DNA of 6,846 nt from DASTDH01 sp041167675. Lineage in GTDB: Bacteria; Verrucomicrobiota; Verrucomicrobiia; Chthoniobacterales; JAFAMB01. A program made the position numbers and the translations under genes. Of the stretch, positions 1 through 5,349 are shown piece by piece (the stretch's first letter is position 1; each line of letters begins with the position of its first letter). The notes beneath the pieces are model-generated. The model saw only the letters and a list, made by a program, of their open reading frames with translations, was not told the DNA's origin and did no database searches. The stretch spans positions 1 to 6,846 of the forward strand of contig JBEEIB010000410.1 in the NCBI GenBank assembly GCA_041167675.1. The letters are read 5' to 3'.

Positions 1-1261
1 TTCGCCTCGACCAGCCGAATCTTTCCGCTCCAAGCCGGTAAGATTCCGCCAGAGTTTTCGATGAATACGGAACGTTCCTTCCTGGATAAACCTCTGCGTA
101 GTTTTTCATGCGCAGGTCAATCGGATCCATCCCCAGCATCACGGCGAGCTCATCCATTGCGCACTCGAGAGCAAACATCCCAGGGCTTTCGCCCGGTGCT
201 CGCATGGAAGTGGGTGCTCCTACGTTGAGTGGCACCAATGTCTGACTCACCTGGATGTTCGGCGACTTGTAAACGAAACGAGAGGTTCGTTGGGCAGCGG
301 CCTCGACGTACACGCCGGCAAAACCTACGGTTGAATGCACATCATGTTTAACCGCTTGGAGAACACCGTCCCTGCTTGCGGCCAAAGAAATACGCTGAAT
401 GAGGGCGGGACGATGGCCGGTCAACGTGAACATTTGTTCCCGAGTAAGAATCGTCTTGATCGGACGGTTGAGCGAGCGCGCTGCTGCCGCGGTGAGTGGC
501 GAATGCGTCCAGACGGCCTGTTTACTACCGAACCCGCCGCCAATGAACGGACAGATAACACGTACGTTGTCTTCATTCACCCCAAGAATCGCCGCAACAT
601 TTCGTTGCTGTCCGGACACAAATTGGGTCGCATCATACGTTGTTAGTCGGTCGCCATCCCACACCGCGGTGGTGGCATGCGGCTCCATCGGATTGTGGTG
701 ATAGATCGGTTCCGTATAGGTGGCCTCAAGTACAACTTCGGTTCCTTGAATAACATCGTCGATTAACGATACCCCGTCGGCGAGGATTGTTACGGTGGGT
801 TTCTGGCCGTCTACTGCAGCCGGAGGAAATGCATGCGTCAGTCCTGCCTCCCAACTGGCCACCGGGTGCTCCTCTTTGTAATCCACCTTTACGCGAGCCG
901 CGGCATCACGGGCCTGTTCGAATGAATCGGCAACCACTAGTGCAATGATCTGACCGTAGTATCGAATTTTGTTATCCTGGAGCGGCGGATCGATCTCGCC
1001 ACTGTTGGCTCCTTCCGCTTGAGTTAGACCGTTATAGAGCTTTAGCGAATGAAACGGGGTGTAGACTGCCACTACACCAGGCGACTTCTCTGTCTCAGAA
1101 ACGTCCATCGCCCGGATCTCGCCTCGCCCGATAGTGCTGGTCACAAGATAGCCGTAGGCGACGTTTTCGATCGGCTGATCACCCGAATACCGCAGGCCTC
1201 CGGTGACTTTCAACCGACCGTCAATCCGATCGTGCGGCTTACCTAGAACATCTGTGCTCAT
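1..1261 (-). CDS. paoC: Aldehyde oxidase molybdenum-cofactor subunit, PaoC-type, partial (C-terminus beyond left edge)
   Basis: This is the catalytic large subunit of a xanthine dehydrogenase-family molybdo-hydroxylase. In the family it binds the molybdenum cofactor and oxidises aldehydes to carboxylic acids, passing electrons to the FeS and FAD subunits. I translated 420 codons with no stop; E. coli PaoC is about 730 residues, so roughly 310 residues, including the catalytic glutamate near the C-terminus, lie outside. Visible motifs are HNPMEPHATTA (about 188-198), the cofactor-binding GGGFGSK (241-247) and MRAPGESPG (353-361). The N-terminus (STDVLGKPHDRIDG) is typical and has no signal peptide, as expected if it is exported with the Tat-tagged small subunit. 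The ATG overlaps the paoB stop by 4 nt, and AGGAGG lies 6 nt upstream inside paoB, so translation is probably coupled. The assignment to the Pao type rests mainly on the neighbouring subunits; substrate is unknown. Confidence 0.93.
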   Translation of the reverse strand, partial: MSTDVLGKPHDRIDGRLKVTGGLRYSGDQPIENVAYGYLVTSTIGRGEIRAMDVSETEKSPGVVAVYTPFHSLKLYNGLTQAEGANSGEIDPPLQDNKIRYYGQIIALVVADSFEQARDAAARVKVDYKEEHPVASWEAGLTHAFPPAAVDGQKPTVTILADGVSLIDDVIQGTEVVLEATYTEPIYHHNPMEPHATTAVWDGDRLTTYDATQFVSGQQRNVAAILGVNEDNVRVICPFIGGGFGSKQAVWTHSPLTAAAARSLNRPIKTILTREQMFTLTGHRPALIQRISLAASRDGVLQAVKHDVHSTVGFAGVYVEAAAQRTSRFVYKSPNIQVSQTLVPLNVGAPTSMRAPGESPGMFALECAMDELAVMLGMDPIDLRMKNYAEVYPGRNVPYSSKTLAESYRLGAERFGWSRR

Positions 1262-2235
1262 ACTAAGCCTCCTAGGTTCATCAGTGCTCGAACAATGGTT
1301 CTCTGAACCAGCTCAACTTTGAATGCATTGTGTCTTAATGGCTTGGCACCCTCGGTCGCGAGCTTCGCAGCGGCTTCGAAAGTCTGTTGGTTCAACGGCA
1401 TTCCGATTAACGCGTCTCGCACTTTCGGAAGATTCCATGGTTTCGTCCCCACCCCCCCAACGGCGACTCGGGCATCTCGAACATTGTTTGCGTCTACATC
1501 GAGTGCCATGGCAACGGAGGTCAGCGCAAACTCGTACGATTCGCGGTCCCGGATCTTCAGATAGGCGGACCTTTGCGCCCACGGCAGTCGCGGAACCCGA
1601 ATCTCCGTGATCAACTCGCCCGGTTTGAGTTGATTCTCCTTGTCTGGGGTCTCACCTGGAACGTGATAAAAATCATCCAATTTCACGAGTCGATCGTTGT
1701 TCCCGCTTTGCAGGAGAATGGAAGCGTCCAGAGCTACCAACGCGACAGCCAAGTCGCTCGGATGAGTAGCGACACAGGATGAACTCGTGCCAAGAATTGC
1801 ATGCGTCCGGTTCCAGCCGTCGATCGCGGGACAACCGCTTCCCGGCTGACGCTTGTTGCATGGTGTGCTCACCTCTCGGAAATATCCACACCGAGTCCGT
1901 TGCAGAAGATTTCCTCCCATGCTGGCCATGTTGCGAAGCTGCGCGGAGGCACTTTTAAGCAACGCTTGGGAAATGACTGGATAGTTGGCGACTACCTCCT
2001 GGTTCTCTGCTACATCACTCATTTTTTCCAGTGCGCCGATCCGTAGGCCATCCGATGCCAACTCGATCCCGCGCATTGGTAACCGATTGATGTCCACCAG
2101 TTGCGAAGGCGTCATTACTTCGAGCTTCATCAGATCTATCAGCGTCGTTCCACCAGCAAGAAAATCCGAATTCTGACCGAAATCAGACGTGGCTTGCCAA
2201 ATGCTGGAAGGAACCTTGTAAGTAAAAGTTCGCAT
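1258..2235 (-). CDS. paoB: Aldehyde oxidase FAD-binding subunit with extra [4Fe-4S] site, PaoB-type
   Basis: This is the medium subunit of the three-part molybdo-hydroxylase; it carries FAD and hands electrons to the final acceptor, which is oxygen in Pao-type enzymes. The 325 residues match the family length (E. coli PaoB is about 318). FAD-binding signatures are AGGTTLIDL (27-35) and ASMGGNLLQ (104-112). Right after the second one is a cysteine-rich insertion with C116, C126, C135 and C154 in the contexts RCGYFR, PCNKR, GSGC and SSSCVATHPSD. Such an insertion holds a [4Fe-4S] cluster in PaoB and in 4-hydroxybenzoyl-CoA reductase, but is absent from ordinary xanthine dehydrogenases. The start follows AGGAGGG by 5 nt, and the paoA stop codon ends 2 nt before this ATG, so the genes share one transcript. 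The C-terminal domain (about 215-325) is the usual CO-dehydrogenase flavoprotein C-terminal fold. Confidence 0.94.
   Translation of the reverse strand: MRTFTYKVPSSIWQATSDFGQNSDFLAGGTTLIDLMKLEVMTPSQLVDINRLPMRGIELASDGLRIGALEKMSDVAENQEVVANYPVISQALLKSASAQLRNMASMGGNLLQRTRCGYFREVSTPCNKRQPGSGCPAIDGWNRTHAILGTSSSCVATHPSDLAVALVALDASILLQSGNNDRLVKLDDFYHVPGETPDKENQLKPGELITEIRVPRLPWAQRSAYLKIRDRESYEFALTSVAMALDVDANNVRDARVAVGGVGTKPWNLPKVRDALIGMPLNQQTFEAAAKLATEGAKPLRHNAFKVELVQRTIVRALMNLGGLV
1268..1273 (-). promoter_or_regulatory. Ribosome binding site of paoC
   Basis: On the minus strand this reads AGGAGG, 6 nt before the ATG at 1261. It lies inside the last codons of paoB, which together with the ATGA stop-start overlap fixes the paoC start and points to coupled translation. 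Confidence 0.8.
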
Positions 2236-2237
2236 CG

Positions 2238-2906
2238 TTACCCTCCTGCTTTCATCTGCCCTGCCGCCATTTTGATCGCATCAACTATGTTTGGATACGC
2301 ACCACACCGGCATAGGTTTCCGGACATAAATTCTTGAATCTCCGTGTCCGATCTGATGTGGCCTTCGTTAATACAGCCCACCGCGGACATGATTTGACCA
2401 GGGGTGCAATATCCGCATTGAAAACCGTCACAACCGACGAACGCGGCTTGTACCGGATGTAAGTCATCACCTTTGGCTAAACCCTCAATCGTGGTGATCT
2501 CTTCGCCCTGTGCCATTAGCGCGAGGGTCAAACAAGAGAGCACTCGTCTTCCGTTGATATGGACCGTACAAGCGCCACACGCACCACGATCACAGCCCTT
2601 CTTCGTTCCGGTCAAATCCAAACGATCCCGGATAGCGTCCAGTAGGGTGACTCGGGGATCTACCTCAAGTTTTTGCGGGCGACCGTTCACTTTGAAGTTG
2701 ATCTCTACCAAGCTCCCCTCTGTGCCCTTTTTCGGGGATTCGCCCTCTAAAGCCGTTCCTTCTGTGGTAGTAGCAGAGCGGGCAAGTGGTGCTGCCACGG
2801 ATAGGCTGGCGGAGATTGCCGCGAGGCGACTAATGAATTGTCTTCGAGATGAGCCAGCCTGGGCATCCGGAGGCAGATCAGAAGAATCATTAAGGTTTCG
2901 ACTCAT
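2238..2906 (-). CDS. paoA: Aldehyde oxidase [2Fe-2S] subunit with Tat signal, PaoA-type
   Basis: This is the small electron-transfer subunit with two [2Fe-2S] clusters, linking the molybdenum site to FAD. From the ATG at 2906 the protein is 222 residues, close to E. coli PaoA (229). The N-terminus carries a twin-arginine signal: SRRQFI at 20-25, then an alanine/serine-rich hydrophobic stretch ending near residue 45 (ARSA). The complex therefore probably folds in the cytoplasm and is exported to the periplasm. The plant-ferredoxin-type cluster is ligated by C105, C110, C113 and C125 (KKGCDRGACGAC, then LSC); the second cluster by C164, C167, C199 and C201 (QCGYC and LCRCGAYPN). An in-frame GTG at 3017 would add 37 residues before the Tat signal with no similarity I recognise, so I prefer 2906, although no good Shine-Dalgarno precedes it. 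It is the first gene of the operon. Confidence 0.93.
   Translation of the reverse strand: MSRNLNDSSDLPPDAQAGSSRRQFISRLAAISASLSVAAPLARSATTTEGTALEGESPKKGTEGSLVEINFKVNGRPQKLEVDPRVTLLDAIRDRLDLTGTKKGCDRGACGACTVHINGRRVLSCLTLALMAQGEEITTIEGLAKGDDLHPVQAAFVGCDGFQCGYCTPGQIMSAVGCINEGHIRSDTEIQEFMSGNLCRCGAYPNIVDAIKMAAGQMKAGG
2241..2247 (-). promoter_or_regulatory. Ribosome binding site of paoB
   Basis: On the minus strand this reads AGGAGGG, 5 nt before the ATG at 2235. It overlaps the final glycine codons of paoA and directly abuts the paoA stop, so ribosomes ending paoA sit on the paoB start site. Confidence 0.8.
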
Positions 2907-2970
2907 GAGGCGATGATATTTGGATGTTAGCTCTGAATTCCAGGCGGACCGGACAGCTCCGATTCTTCTG

Positions 2971-2989
2971 GTGCAACCGGCTTGTGCAC
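2971..2989. repeat. Imperfect inverted repeat upstream of paoA
   Basis: The sequence is GTGCAA, then CCGGC, then TTGTGCAC. The arms pair except for one extra T. It lies about 65 bp upstream of the paoA start and could be a regulator site or a 5'-leader hairpin of the pao transcript. No regulator gene is present to link it to. Confidence 0.35.
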
Positions 2990-3043
2990 GGTTGATTACT
3001 TCGGCAATAGGTCGCACACCTGTCTAGGTACTTCTATCGTCAG

Positions 3044-3054
3044 AAAGAACGCTT
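3044..3054. repeat. Direct repeat copy 1, AAAGAACGCTT
   Basis: First copy of an 11-bp sequence found again at 3180-3190. Here the right side continues TTTG, giving a poorer match to the symmetric form AAAGAA-CGC-TTCTTT seen in copy 2. Confidence 0.4.
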
Positions 3055-3165
3055 TTTGTTGGCTCCAAAGAGTTATTATCGACAAAAAAACGACTGATTG
3101 GATTCGCCGAGAGAGAGTCGATACGCCGATAGCCCTATGTCTTGCTTCTAGCTACCCCGTGACCG

Positions 3166-3175
3166 CTCGATCGAG
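3166..3175. repeat. Perfect 10-bp palindrome CTCGATCGAG
   Basis: A perfectly self-complementary decamer only a few bases before the second AAAGAACGCTT copy. It might be part of an operator, but a 10-bp palindrome alone is weak evidence. Confidence 0.3.
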
Positions 3176-3179
3176 TTAA

Positions 3180-3194
3180 AAAGAACGCTTCTTT
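3180..3194. repeat. Interrupted palindrome AAAGAA-CGC-TTCTTT (copy 2 of direct repeat)
   Basis: Two perfect 6-bp arms separated by CGC, in the divergent promoter region 151 bp upstream of the catalase start. Its first 11 bases repeat those at 3044-3054, 136 bp away. A repeated dyad between divergent genes is the usual look of a dimeric repressor or activator site. The bound protein is unknown. Confidence 0.4.
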
Positions 3195-3335
3195 GAGAGG
3201 ATAGAGTCAGTGATGATCGATGATAGTTTCTGGTTGAAGACCGGATGAAAGCACGCTCGCCAACAGAGGTGAACAGTCACGGACGACCGCAAGAAACATT
3301 TCTCAGAACAACTACAATTGACTAAAAGCGCAACT

Positions 3336-3340
3336 AGGAG
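3336..3340 (+). promoter_or_regulatory. Ribosome binding site of the catalase remnant
   Basis: AGGAG lies 5 nt before the ATG at 3346, so the signal that once started the full catalase is still intact. Confidence 0.7.
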
Positions 3341-3345
3341 AAACA

Positions 3346-3724
3346 ATGGCAGCTAAATCGACAAAGCAAGGATGCCCAGTCATGACAACTTCATCCGACC
3401 CGGTTGGAGACAATCAGAATTCCGTTACGGCCGGACCGCGTGGCCCAGTGCTGATGGAAGACTATCTTCTTTTCGAGAAGATGGCGCAATTCAATCGCGA
3501 AAGGATTCCTGAGCGGGTGGTCCACGCGAAAGGCTCCGGTGCGTACGGTACGTTCACCGTCACGGCTGATTGAAAACGTCGCCAATGCCATGAGGGGGAT
3601 ACCTGAGCACATTATCAAGCTGCAGATCAGTCATTTTACGAAGGCCGATCCTGCTTACGGACGTGGCGTTGCGGAAGCTCTCGGCGTGAGAGTGCCGCGA
3701 GAAGAAGTAGCGGTCACCAAGTAA
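3346..3724 (+). pseudogene. Catalase (monofunctional heme type) with large internal deletion and frame change
   Basis: Catalases break H2O2 down to water and oxygen. The first 75 codons (3346-3570, frame stop 3571-3573) read as a catalase N-terminus: VLMEDYLLFEKMAQFNRERI followed by PERVVHAKGSGAYGTFTVTAD, with the distal catalytic histidine at H60. In the next frame (+1), from about 3563 to 3724, comes a catalase C-terminus: RLIENVANAMRG, then ISHFTKADPAYGRGVAEALG. Between them the distal asparagine, the proximal heme-ligand tyrosine and the whole beta-barrel core are missing: about 350 residues against a usual 480-500. The two parts meet at CGGCTGAT (3563-3570), which fits either side (ACG GCT GAT for TAD; CGG CTG ATT for RLI). 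The direct product would be a 75-residue peptide with no heme site, so this is almost surely non-functional. Both remaining parts are undecayed, so the event is recent or an assembly error. Confidence 0.88.
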
Positions 3725-3740
3725 AGTTAACTCGATTCGT

Positions 3741-3776
3741 GGGTCTCATGGGTCTCATAGGTCCCATGAGTCCTAT
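3741..3776. repeat. Four degenerate 9-bp tandem repeats forming a hairpin
   Basis: The units are GGGTCTCAT, GGGTCTCAT, AGGTCCCAT and GAGTCCTAT. Positions 3748-3758 can also pair with 3766-3776 (one G-T wobble and one T-T mismatch) around the 7-nt loop AGGTCCC. It follows the catalase remnant by 16 bp. It could act as a transcript end, but no T-run follows, so I call it only a repeat. Confidence 0.65.
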
Positions 3777-3857
3777 GCGATACGAAGGCGTGAGTACCAA
3801 TCGTAATCGCTACCTGACCCGAACAATTTAAAACGCGTCTGTTCTCGACACTTCATT

Positions 3858-4542
3858 ATGAAAAACTTTCGTTCATACTTTGCCGAGTTCATCGGCACAT
3901 TTTTCTTGGTCTTGACGGTCTGTGTAGCTGGGGTCCTTGGATATGCTGGACCATACGCCCCAATTGCCATCGGAGCGGTCTTGATGGTGATGGTGTATGC
4001 TACCGGCTACATCTCCGGAGGTCATTTAAATCCTGCTGTTAGCTTAGCGGTTTGGATTCGCGGCAAACTGCCTACCCGAGAAGTTTTGCCTTACATTATT
4101 GCGCAGATGCTGGCCGGGATTCTAGCCGCCTTGGTAGCGAAAGTGTTTGCCCGGGCCGGAAACCCGATCACTCCCGCCGTATTTCCGTTTTATCCGGCAG
4201 TGCTAGCAGAGTTCTTGTATACCTTTGCTCTTTGCTATGTCATTCTCAACCTGGCGACCGCTGAGGCCAATGCCGGTAACAGTTTTTCACGGCTTAGCAA
4301 TTGGGTTCACCGTCACGGTCGGAGGATTTACCGTGGGCCGGATTTCCGGCGCCGTCTTCAATCCGGCGGTTCCGGCAGGGTTGGTGACAATCGGTGGCCT
4401 CCCCCCGCTTAGTTCATGGACCTACTACACTAACGAATTGGGCGGAGGAGTGATTGCCGGGTTAGTGTTTCAAGCTCTCAATGTTAATCCAAATAAAAAA
4501 GAACTTACTAAAAGTGGAGGGCTTACGGTTGTGACTCAATAA
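3858..4542 (+). pseudogene. Aquaporin/MIP-family channel, interrupted by a 1-nt frameshift
   Basis: This family forms inner-membrane channels for water, glycerol or other small neutral solutes. Frame one (from ATG 3858) reads MKNFRSYFAEFIGTFFLVL, helix 2 (about 33-52), the first NPA in GGHLNPAVSLAVW (N58), helix 3 (77-98) and helix 4 (111-134). After AGNSF (residue 143) the match moves to another frame: HGLAIGFTVTVGG, the second NPA in SGAVFNPAVPAG (N168) and helix 6 with a hydrophilic tail, ending at TAA 4540-4542. Removing one T from the TTTTT run at 4283-4287 restores one 227-residue protein of normal length with six helices and two NPA half-helices. Without that, translation continues in the wrong frame to 4412. 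Residue 171 after the second NPA is Val instead of the usual selectivity-filter Arg. Either a sequencing error or a true recent mutation is possible. No clear Shine-Dalgarno is visible. Confidence 0.88.
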
Positions 4543-4587
4543 ACGGTTGCTGATGCGGTTATGGGAAGCACCGAAGAAAAGAGTATC

Positions 4588-4614
4588 CACAGATTACGGA
4601 GATTTCACAGATAT
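4588..4614. repeat. Three degenerate 9-bp tandem repeats (CACAGATTA type)
   Basis: The units are CACAGATTA, CGGAGATTT and CACAGATAT, 45 bp after the aquaporin stop. The unit length equals that of the repeats at 3741-3776, though the sequence differs. Similar CACAGATTA-rich tandem strings occur between genes in many environmental bacteria (from general memory, not a search). Confidence 0.5.
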
Positions 4615-4628
4615 CGCGTAACTGCGTA

Positions 4629-4757
4629 GGCGGGCAGAGGAATATTGGTAGTGGCGGACAACAGCATTATTCAAGGGACGACGTTGAGCAGGCTAGTCGC
4701 CGCATCCGTCCCCGCATTGCTCCACTAACCAATCACTCCGTGATTCCTCTCTGCCGC
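4629..4757. repeat. Imperfect long inverted repeat with nested stem; possible structured RNA or MITE remnant
   Basis: The left arm has GGCAGAGGAAT (4633-4643) followed directly by ATTGGTAGTGG (4644-4654, sharing the joint). The right arm has CCACTAACCAAT (4722-4733) and ATTCCTCTCTGCC (4743-4755), which are complementary in the right order with a 1-nt bulge, a 2-nt bulge and a 9-nt insert CACTCCGTG. Inside the arms GGGACG (4675-4680) pairs with CGTCCC (4707-4712). The whole could fold as a stem of about 23 bp with a second hairpin on top. It lies between the aquaporin and the small membrane protein gene. No open frame of note is inside. It may be a non-autonomous mobile element, a folded leader or an untranslated RNA. 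Confidence 0.5.
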
Positions 4758-4828
4758 GTGATAACCGAGTTATACGGAGGAGCTTTTCGGAAACATAGAA
4801 CGAATAACGATGCGCTGTAATTTTTCTC

Positions 4829-4834
4829 AGAGGA
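4829..4834 (+). promoter_or_regulatory. Ribosome binding site of the small membrane protein gene
   Basis: AGAGGA lies 8 nt before the ATG at 4843, and only 5 nt before the in-frame GTG at 4840. The spacing and codon both favour 4843 as the start. Confidence 0.55.
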
Positions 4835-4842
4835 AATAAGTG

Positions 4843-5118
4843 ATGAAAAAACGTGAAGTAGCCGTTTCGGGACGAATCTTGAAAACGGAAGATAGGTACG
4901 GGTTAGGTAAGTTGTGCTTTGCCACTGCGATGGGTCTCGCGGCAGCCATAGCGGCCGTGTTTACGACCATGCTGCCATTGTCTGTGGGTTGGCGATATTT
5001 CTGGCTGGCAGTCTGCGTTGCTGGCTTTGTTCTGGCTATGATTGGGGTGGTTCTCTTTTCCCGGCGCCCAACACCGGAATCTCCCACAACTCTGCTCGAA
5101 CCTGAGAGCCAGCATTAA
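4843..5118 (+). CDS. Small two-helix membrane protein, function unknown
   Basis: I do not recognise a family. The 91-residue product starts with a basic, soluble segment (MKKREVAVSGRILKTEDRYG), followed by two hydrophobic segments at about 24-46 and 52-72 separated by a short turn around PLSVGWR, then an SRRP motif and a polar, proline-rich tail. By the positive-inside rule (basic residues at both the N-terminus and after helix 2), both ends probably face the cytoplasm as a helical hairpin. The good Shine-Dalgarno and long hydrophobic pattern support real expression. The gene stands alone: about 300 bp after the aquaporin and 231 bp before the aldo/keto reductase start. An ATG-less start at GTG 4840 would add one residue only. 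Confidence 0.68.
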   Translation: MKKREVAVSGRILKTEDRYGLGKLCFATAMGLAAAIAAVFTTMLPLSVGWRYFWLAVCVAGFVLAMIGVVLFSRRPTPESPTTLLEPESQH

Positions 5119-5349
5119 GATACGACAAAGACTGGCGTTCTGCCGTGGTGAATTACCAACTCAACGCGCCCGGAGAACGGCATCGTGGCGGCGTCGGCCG
5201 TGACTCATGCTCTTGCGTTAGCCTACCATGGCAAGCTGCTCAATATTCCGTTGTCGGAGGAATGGAGTAATGGAAAAGGTAGGGCGAAACAGTCAGCCTG
5301 CGGTAAATGGCGTTACCGCTTTCAACTGGAGGATGAATCAGAAAGACAA
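5119..5349. other. Gap before the aldo/keto reductase, with in-frame open extension
   Basis: These 231 bp stay open in the reductase frame from GTG 5185, which would add 55 residues. That stretch does not look like the start of an aldo/keto reductase and has no signal peptide or transmembrane helix that I can defend, so I treat it as leader sequence. It contains GGAGG at 5327-5331, immediately followed by an out-of-frame ATG whose seven-codon frame (MNQKDK, stop) ends overlapping the reductase ATG. The zero spacing between GGAGG and that ATG makes its use doubtful. Confidence 0.4.

Larger units (their letters stand above)
2907..3345. promoter_or_regulatory. Divergent intergenic region between the pao operon and the catalase remnant
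   Basis: About 440 bp without a gene I can support. It must hold the promoter for the leftward pao operon and for the rightward catalase, but I could not pick convincing -35/-10 pairs for either. It contains several symmetric elements listed separately: an interrupted repeat with arms GTGCAA/TTGTGCAC near 2971-2989, an 11-bp sequence AAAGAACGCTT present twice, and a perfect 10-bp palindrome at 3166-3175. Open frames inside it show no protein-like composition or recognisable domain. Confidence 0.5.

Noticed and set aside
335..701. Two overlapping plus-strand open frames of about 100 codons
   Set aside because: Both are antisense to paoC, including its GGGFGSK cofactor-binding stretch.
2473..2916. 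147-codon plus-strand open frame
   Set aside because: It is antisense to paoA, whose cluster-binding cysteines are unmistakable; the frame has Ser/Arg/Pro-rich shadow composition.
2907..3017. Longer paoA starting at GTG 3017 (37 extra residues)
   Set aside because: The extension would place the Tat motif far from the N-terminus and shows no family similarity; the start at 2906 gives the expected length and signal layout.
2982..3179. 65-codon plus-strand open frame in the divergent region
   Set aside because: No ribosome binding site, no domain, and composition typical of chance translation.
3346..3573. A genuine mini-catalase
   Set aside because: Only H60 of the heme-site residues is kept; the tyrosine ligand and barrel are absent and the C-terminal part is out of frame, so no heme enzyme could form.
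4761..4773. ATAAC-CGA-GTTAT hairpin as a terminator or operator
   Set aside because: A 5-bp AT-rich stem with no T-run; not distinguishable from chance.
5185..5349. Aldo/keto reductase starting at GTG 5185 (55 extra residues)
   Set aside because: The family begins at MKYRTLG; the upstream residues look unlike any aldo/keto reductase N-terminus or targeting sequence.
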